A stretch of DNA of 64,000 nt, from NCBI RefSeq assembly GCF_019320115.1, contig NC_089583.1, positions 78,617,739 through 78,681,738 of the forward strand. The letters run 5' to 3'. Positions 58,238-64,000 of this stretch are shown here, in pieces. The position numbers were made by a program, and so were the translations under genes. The DNA comes from Miscanthus floridulus (lineage: Eukaryota > Streptophyta > Magnoliopsida > Poales > Poaceae). Each line of letters starts with the position of its first letter. Positions within the stretch are counted from its first letter, which is position 1. Under the pieces are notes generated by a model, which worked only from the letters and a program-made list of their open reading frames with translations, did no database searches and was not told the origin of the DNA.

Positions 58238-59180
58238 TAAGGGAAATCGCCGAAATGATGCTAGTGTGCCAACAAATTTCTAAGGAAAAAAATAACCTCT
58301 ACCACTACTAAAAGGCTAATGCATGCAAGGAAGAGAATTGTGGAGCATAGTGGACTTCAAGTGGAAATTGAGTGAAAGGTTTGGTTTGAAATTCGAATTG
58401 CACTTTGCACCCAATAAATATTGGATGTTGTGAATAGGGTGCATTTGCTGTTCTTCGCAGAAAAAGGGGTACTTTGTCACCGCCTTACTTCATCTCTTTT
58501 TCCGTTTTTCACTCTGAAATCCAGTAGCTCATTTTTTTTGTGTTTTGGACTGACCCAAAATAAAAGTGTAGTTACAGCTTCTTTCAAAAAAAAAAATTGT
58601 ACTTACATCCCTAGTTGTGATCCCTTTTAGCCGCTCCCTTTGTATGAACAATGAAAACCAAAAAACATCATCATTAAAGGATTGAAGAATAAATCGTAAA
58701 CCTCAAGTATTCAATCCACGATGTTTATGGGTTTAACATCATAAATATAAATCACACATATTCAACATCAGGAAAGCAAATAGCAATCCATGACAAGCTC
58801 CAGCACCTAGCGTGAAGTATAGTTTAAAGCTATATAAAAAAAGTGTTGCTACAAATCCTTTTCTAGTACTGTTTTGCCTGCTATCTCGCCATATTTATAT
58901 TAATAGTTATATGTGTTTGCGCTGATTTAGAGGAGAATCTTCGTTCCCTAAATCACTGGAGCAATCGCCAACTCAGAGAAGAATTATTGTTCCTTAAATC
59001 ATTTGTACCGATCGTGCTCACCTGTTAGTTCGACTGTTAGTATAGCATTTGATCTGGTCTGTTCATCTAGATAATGGATGCTCCATGTTGCGTGCGCAGT
59101 TTGGGTTCACTAATCAACAAATGTTTACCGGATTAGGTCAGTCTCAGTAGATAGTTTCATGACGTTGTTTTCAAGACATA
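58238..59180. other. Unclassified intergenic DNA
   Basis: No coding sequence or repeat family recognised. It is the original neighbour of the DNA left of 45726. Confidence 0.4.
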
Positions 59181-59183
59181 TAG

Positions 59184-59640
59184 GGCCTGTTTGGTACAAC
59201 TTACAAGCGGCTTATGGTCAAAATAAGCTGAAATTAACACAACTTTTCTAAGCAACTTTTATATATTAATTTATACGAATGGTATAATTTATTCTTGATA
59301 AAGTTTTTAGCCTAAAAATTTGTTCAAATTATATATAATAAAAATGGATAGACTAATACGAAAACATGAAGAAGCAAAGGAAAAGAAGAAAAAAAGAGAT
59401 GAAGGTATAACAGTTTCTCGACACAACTTTCCTAGTGCAACTTTTATATATAATAAATTTACGATTAACATAACTTATACAACAAATGTTTTGTGGATCA
59501 ACGTCTTTTGGAAAAAAATTATAAACAACTTATCCAGCACAATTTGTTCTGTACAAACTTTAAACCTGAAAAATCATTCAAATTACATAGAAGAAACATG
59601 GGCAGGTTAATATGAAAAAAAATGAACAAGCAAGAAAAAG
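59184..59640. repeat. MITE-like end followed by two diverged direct copies
   Basis: GGGCCTGTTTGGTACAACTT at about 59187 looks like a Tourist/hAT-type terminus, but no matching right end was found. From 59240 two diverged copies follow: ACAACTTTTCTAAGCAACTT (about 59240) and ACAACTTTCCTAGTGCAACT (about 59422). Each leads into AAA..TTCAAATTA..A and a purine-rich AAGAAGCAAAGGAAAAG or AACAAGCAAGAAAAAG end. Probably a degenerate transposon pair. Confidence 0.4.
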
Positions 59641-59878
59641 AAAAAATCAGAAAACTGCATCAGGCCTCTTGAGACCACTCCTGTTGCGACCATGACCATC
59701 ACCACGAACCAAGTTCGCTCGCAGCGAACGAACGTCGTATTCTGATGGGTTAATCGGATACATGCCGTTACAAATATCGCGTTTCAGAGATATGCTATTA
59801 CTATTCACCATATTAGAAGCGTGCCATTATAATTTCTCGTATCTTCAAAATATACCACTGCTTACCCCTTCACCTGTT

Positions 59879-60550
59879 TATCACAATTTCTGGACCAAAT
59901 TGCCCTCATCTTCTTCCTCCTTCCATCTCCCTGTCTCTCATATTTTGTACGAGCTGTTCTCGTTCCTCCGTGGCCCAAGCTCTCACACCAGGCGGGTGTG
60001 AACGCATGCCTGCTGGACGACGATCTTGATGAGACCGGGCTGATGCACTGCGCGACGCGAACGAGCAAGTCCTGGATCGCTCGTATGTGCCTGAGCACCA
60101 GCTGCACGGAGGTCCATGTGCCTCGCTTATTACAGAGTAGCTAGCTCCATTATTTGAGGCGGAGCTAGGTGGGCGACGGCGCGTGCGCGGCAATCGACAA
60201 CGGCTGTGTCGTAAGCGAGGCGAGTCGGCAGCGTGGTTAAGGCATTAAGCACGGCGTCACAGATGGCACAGACGTGCTGCTCCACGCCGCATGCCGCGTG
60301 CGGCGTGCTGCTGGGACAAGCTGGAGGGCGGATTGCCCCATCCTTTGGCAAGCCGACTGTCCCGCAAATGTGCCATGGTGGCGGACCGGCAGCCGAGGGC
60401 TGACGAGCAGGGAGGTGCGGCACTGCGCTCAGATATTCACACACCCGGCCATGTCCAGCAGTGAAGAGCTCGTACAAAATATGAGACAGAGACAGAGAGG
60501 AGGTGGAAGGAGGAAGAAGATCAGGGCAATTTGGTCCAGAAATGATGATA
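59879..60550. mobile_element. Fold-back element with about 80-bp inverted arms and GC-rich interior
   Basis: The left arm 59879-59955 (TATCACAATTTCTGGACC and on, to TTGTACGAGCT) is the reverse complement of the right arm 60467-60550, with a few mismatches and small indels. The 510-bp interior is markedly more GC-rich than the arms and flanks. No target duplication is obvious. It could be a MULE-like or other non-autonomous DNA element, possibly carrying a captured fragment. No coding homology was recognised inside. Confidence 0.72.
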
Positions 60551-60640
60551 AAATATGAAAGAGTATGTTTCAAACAAACGTCCTATTCGTTTAAACTTAT
60601 CGGTTAGCATTTTTTTTTTCACAACAAATCAACTATCACC

Positions 60641-60974
60641 ATCAGAATTAGCTGTTTTTTAGCTAGCCGAACAAAGAGTAATTGTATATCTCCATAACGT
60701 AATATTTGTAATAACATCTATCCGATTAAGCCTATCTGGATTTGCAGTTCCACGCTCACCGCCGTGAGCCCGTGACGGCGATGCCGCGGGTGTCTGACCT
60801 ACCGGCCATCAGAATTAGCTGTTTTTTAGCTAGCCGAACAGAGAGTAATTGTATATCTCCATAACGTAATATTTGTAATAACATCTATCCGATTAAGCCT
60901 ATCTGGATTTGCAGTTCCACGCTCACCGCCGTGAGCCCGTGACGCCGATGCCGCGGGTGTCTGACCTACCGGCC
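60641..60974 (+). repeat. Two-copy 167-bp tandem duplication upstream of RBR copy 2
   Basis: 60641-60807 is repeated at 60808-60974 with two mismatches by eye (AACAAAGAG versus AACAGAGAG; GACGGCGATG versus GACGCCGATG). The second copy ends 70 bases before the start codon at 61045, so the promoter or 5' UTR of that gene is duplicated. Confidence 0.95.
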
Positions 60975-61044
60975 CCACTTCTTGTTCTCGTGATCTCTCT
61001 TATCTAAAAGATCGCGGGTGGCTGACCACAACCCCTCGCCGGCA

Positions 61045-62034
61045 ATGGAGGCCTCCGCCGCCGGCGCCGCGGACCCGTACTTCCCGATTTACATCTCCTC
61101 GGACGAGGAAGACGGGCACGCCTACTTCACCGAGTCCTACAGCCCCGAAGAGGTCCAGATTCAGGAGGCCATTCTCCTCTCCCTTGATACCTATCGCGCC
61201 CAGACGGCCACCGCCTGCTCCGCATCCTCCTCCTCCCACCCCGCCGGTGCCTCCTCCACCCCTAAGGCCGGTACCTCCGCCACCCCTAAGGAAACTCCTC
61301 TGGATCGCAAAGGAAAGCGCAAGCTTCAACTAGAAGGTACTTGTCACTCTCGAATTGAACATTGAATTCTCGATACCTAGATGCTTACGATTCACTTGGA
61401 TCTCGCCTAATTTTTCTGATCCGACGCGATGTGGGAGGAAGATGACCCGAGCGACTCCAAGACGAAGCGGTCCAAGCGCAACCGCTTCAACTGCGCCATC
61501 TGCTTCGAGAGGGTTCGGGCTGCGGAGAAGTTTGTTGCGAGCCACTGCGCTCACGCGTTCTGTAACAGCTGCGTCGGAAGGTATGTCGCCGGCAAGGTCA
61601 CCGAGAACGTAGCCGTGATCGGGTGCCCTGACCCCGCGTGTGAGACGGGGATTATTGAGATGGATCTGTGCCGGGATATCATCCCGCCTGAACTATTTGA
61701 CCGGTGGAATGTCGTGCTGTGCGAGGAGCTACTGGGTGATGATAAGTTCTACTGTCCGTTCAAGGATTGCTCGGCACTCTTACTAAATGATGGCTCCGTG
61801 AAGATCAGGGAAACAGAGTGCCCCCACTGTCTCAGAGTGCCCCCACTGTGCTCGCTGCCGTGTGCCATGGCACGATGGGATCAAGTGCAAGGAATTTAAG
61901 AAGCTTGGGAATGACGAGAAGGGGGAGAATGATTTGATGCTTAAGAAGCTTGCTGACAAGGAGAAATGGCAGAGGTGCCCCAAGTGCAGGATGTATGTTT
62001 CGCGAAAATCTGGGTGCTTGCTAATAAATTGCAG
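61045..62034 (+). pseudogene. RBR-type (RING-IBR-RING) E3 ubiquitin ligase, damaged copy 2
   Basis: Start ATG 61045 (MEASAAGAADPYFPIYISSD). Exon 1 ends at 61336; a likely 105-bp GT-AG intron (61337-61441) follows. Exon 2 keeps the frame into a Lys/Arg-rich linker (SDSKTKRSKRNRF) and an intact RING1 (FNCAICFERVRAAEKF, then CAHAFCNSC). The IBR begins normally (KFYCPFKDCSALL, then ETECPHC). A 15-bp phrase is then duplicated (61816-61830 and 61835-61849), replacing the middle of the IBR and shifting the frame to a stop at 61897-61899. The correct frame resumes in the second phrase and runs through RING2 (RCPKCRMYVSRKSGCLLINC) to a donor CAG/GTAATT at 62034. The last exon (the CGY...C part) is not in the window. 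Confidence 0.85.
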
Positions 62035-62880
62035 GTAATTTTCTATCTAATCATGTCTTTCTTCCAATTCGTATTCTTCTCTAAGACTGCAGTCATGTAT
62101 AGAAATAAGACAAAAAGTCTGAGTATGGGGTGGAGTGGGCTGTGGTGGTAGCGGGGGTGTACAAAGTTGGCAAAGGTTGTTCGTATGTTTATGGACAGGA
62201 GATGAGAAAGTCTAATTGATGCTCATGATAAGAGAGGAGTGAAAGGAACAATAATTCTTGTGGAATACAATCTCCCCTTCACTCTAGAAGTCCAGACATG
62301 TCAAATTTGTCTTTTCCATTACTTTTAGCATATACGATCAAATTTTGTTGGTGATGACATAAGTATTAGCTGATGATCGGTGCTTGAGAAGGACACCATA
62401 GTGGAGCAAGCTGAACATGCAACTATGCCTACTATTTATGAGTAGTACACTAGTGAATAATGATATTGTATTGCCACTGATTGCTTCAGCATTTAGTGGT
62501 ATCAATGATAAAGCTACTAGCTGAAGGGCAGGCCTGGTGCAAGCGGTAGAGTCTTATCGCCTGTGACCGAAAGGTCCCAGGTTCGAGTTGCGGTCTCCTC
62601 GCATTGCACAGGCGAGGGTAAGGCTTGTCACTGACACTCTTTCCCAGACCCCGCACAGAGCGGGAGCTCTCTGCACTGGGTGCGCCTTTTTTTTTAATGA
62701 TAAAGCTACCAGCTCATTTGATTGCTGACCCTTTCCACAAACAGCATATCTTGCCTTTACTTTTGGTACCTATTCTCAATTGGAACTGTTGAAGGTCCTT
62801 TCACGATTTTATGTATATGGTTTATATTAACCATCACTTTCAGTCTCCATGAATGACATGGGAAAATGATTAAAACTGTC
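62035..62880 (+). other. Last intron (start) of RBR copy 2, hosting a SINE
   Basis: Begins with the splice donor GTAATT. No RING2 final exon could be found before the LTR at 62881, so the exon is either lost or lies beyond the LTR insertion outside the window. Confidence 0.55.
62504..62714 (+). mobile_element. Au-like SINE (173 bp) with 19-bp target duplication
   Basis: SINE body 62523-62695 is flanked by AATGATAAAGCTACTAGCT (62504-62522) and the same with one mismatch (62696-62714). The head is tRNA-like: box A-type TGGTGCAAGCGG (62535-62546) and box B GGTTCGAGTTG (62580-62590). The body CCCCGCACAGAGCGGGAGCT and a terminal T run match what I know of grass Au SINEs. Transcribed by RNA polymerase III when active and moved by LINE enzymes. 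Confidence 0.9.
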
Positions 62881-64000
62881 TGTAACAGAACCGATCAAAT
62901 TATAAGAATGTAAGTACAAGAACAATCACCGAAGTGATCAAATTCCTGTACTTAAGCTCCCATAATCCCGGTAGTTCAGAAATCACGAAGGATTTCAAAC
63001 AACTCCCGACATACAAACCAAGACCATAGTGATTCAACACAACACATCATTCGTTACAACATTTCACAAGTGGCATCCGGATTACATCCATCAGAGTTCA
63101 AATAAAATATTACAAACCAGGTTCAAATTTGCGGAAGCAACATAGTTTAGTACATAACTTCATAGTTTCAAATACATTGCCAAATCTTAGTTATGTCCCA
63201 CCAAAAGCATCTTCAGGTACGAGAACTAGGAGAGACCGCGCCCAACGGTCTAGTCTTCATCCTCAGCTGGGAGAAGACAATACTTGTAGCAACCAAAGTA
63301 GAACTGGTCATCTGCAACAGGTGGGAGATAAACCCTGAGTACGAGAAGGTACTCAGCTAGACTTACCTGTCAAAACCAGAAATAAAAGACACCAAGGGTC
63401 ATGCAAGGCTTATGAGGTGGGCTAGCTTGACATAGTTGCATAAAAGAGCTTATGAATGTAGTGACCAATTTAAACTTAGCATCAAGTTTATCATCATTTA
63501 CCTGTCCACTAGATTAGCACCTGTACTAGAGCACTCACTTATTAGGAGCAACCAATATTAACCATAGCAGGTATATTAAGGCTGTCATCATCATACCATC
63601 ATTCCTGAACCATTATGTTATTTAGTGTATCTACTTTGGAGATAAGCCCGTCAAGTTCTCACTAACCGGTGAGAGACGGCGACTCGAATCGAATTACAAC
63701 TCAGCTGAGGGGGTATTCCTAACTCTCATCCTGACATACTTTGCAAGGGTAGCCGTGGGTCACCTTTGGTACAACTCAGGAACCAAATTCGTGGGTTCGA
63801 TCAGCGCCGACACTCTCAGGGATTACCCTTCTGCCAGGACGATCAGGACTTTTAAATCACCTACCCTTGGACTCATGCCTACGGCTCCCTTTCGAGGCGT
63901 ACTTTATACTTATCGATTCCTGGCCTGGGTTGAGCTACTCGGCTTCGTGGTCGGTCTCCAGACCCGGCCAACTAAGAGAGAGGCATGCGTTCAACATGAA
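62881..64000 (-). mobile_element. Tekay-type LTR, truncated by window edge
   Basis: Starts TGTAACAGAACCGATC and closely follows the solo LTR at 16420 for its whole visible length (for example AAGCTCCCATAATCCCGG). The orientation is minus. It cannot be told whether this is a solo LTR or the 3' LTR of a full element. It lies inside or just after RBR copy 2. Confidence 0.92.
63312..63366 (-). other. Conserved 55-nt GT-AG segment in Tekay LTR (copy 3)
   Basis: Same boundaries and length as in the other two LTRs. Here the donor context is the full consensus AG/GTAAGT. Confidence 0.45.

Noticed and set aside
59187..59210. Complete Tourist MITE starting GGGCCTGTTTGG
   Set aside because: No matching inverted end or 3-bp duplication could be found downstream; kept only as a possible remnant.
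62531..62600. tRNA gene
   Set aside because: Box A and box B-like sequences are present, but the SINE body, T run and 19-bp target duplication show it is a SINE head.

Overview
The window is plant nuclear DNA, almost certainly from a grass and probably a panicoid of the sorghum, sugarcane or maize type (inferred from the retrotransposon lineages, an Au-type SINE and a Tourist-like MITE; no species marker was seen). About 90% is LTR retrotransposon, much of it nested. Host genes are limited to two related, damaged RBR (RING-IBR-RING) ubiquitin-ligase genes at 44.4-45.4 kb and 61.0-62.0 kb.

Layout, left to right. An old Tat-lineage Ty3/gypsy element on the minus strand runs from beyond the left edge to 42363. 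Three insertions split it: (1) a Tekay-type chromovirus (1-11706, minus strand, 3' LTR cut by the window edge); (2) a solo LTR of a related Tekay family (16420-21092, TSD GTCGG); (3) a plus-strand Tat element that has lost nearly all of pol (23528-40540, TSD GTTCC). The 3' LTR of (3) itself holds a gag-only, SIRE/Maximus-like copia-type element (33710-40037, minus strand, TSD CATCT). From 42.4 to 45.7 kb there is low-copy DNA with a MITE and the first RBR gene. A young, nearly complete plus-strand Tat element follows (45731-58232, TSD ATATG, LTRs differing at 4 of 866 positions by eye). From 58.2 to 62.9 kb come unclassified DNA, a fold-back element, a duplicated promoter segment, the second RBR gene and a SINE in its last visible intron. 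A third Tekay-family LTR starts at 62881 and leaves the window.

Three things stand out. First, the chromovirus carries an extra sense-strand ORF between its 5' LTR and gag. Its N-terminus reproduces the histone H3 tail (ARTKQT..RKST.G.AP..QLA), followed by a non-histone domain, a coiled coil and an acidic tail, in an element whose integrase ends in a chromodomain. Second, the young Tat element carries an antisense, six-exon gene with consistent GT-AG introns. It encodes a plant mobile domain plus coiled coils and is convergent with pol. Third, that same element is saturated with the hexamer GCCGAT/ATCGGC (about 90 exact copies by hand count, against about 10 in the other 51 kb), in LTRs, gag, pol and the antisense gene alike and often as short inverted pairs. 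This looks like a nucleotide-level recognition motif.

The two older Tat elements carry a different antisense gene in the same position, recognisable in one as PF04195 (Transposase_28), also with introns. The repeated architecture is sense gag-pol facing an antisense spliced accessory gene. All counts and alignments here were made by eye.
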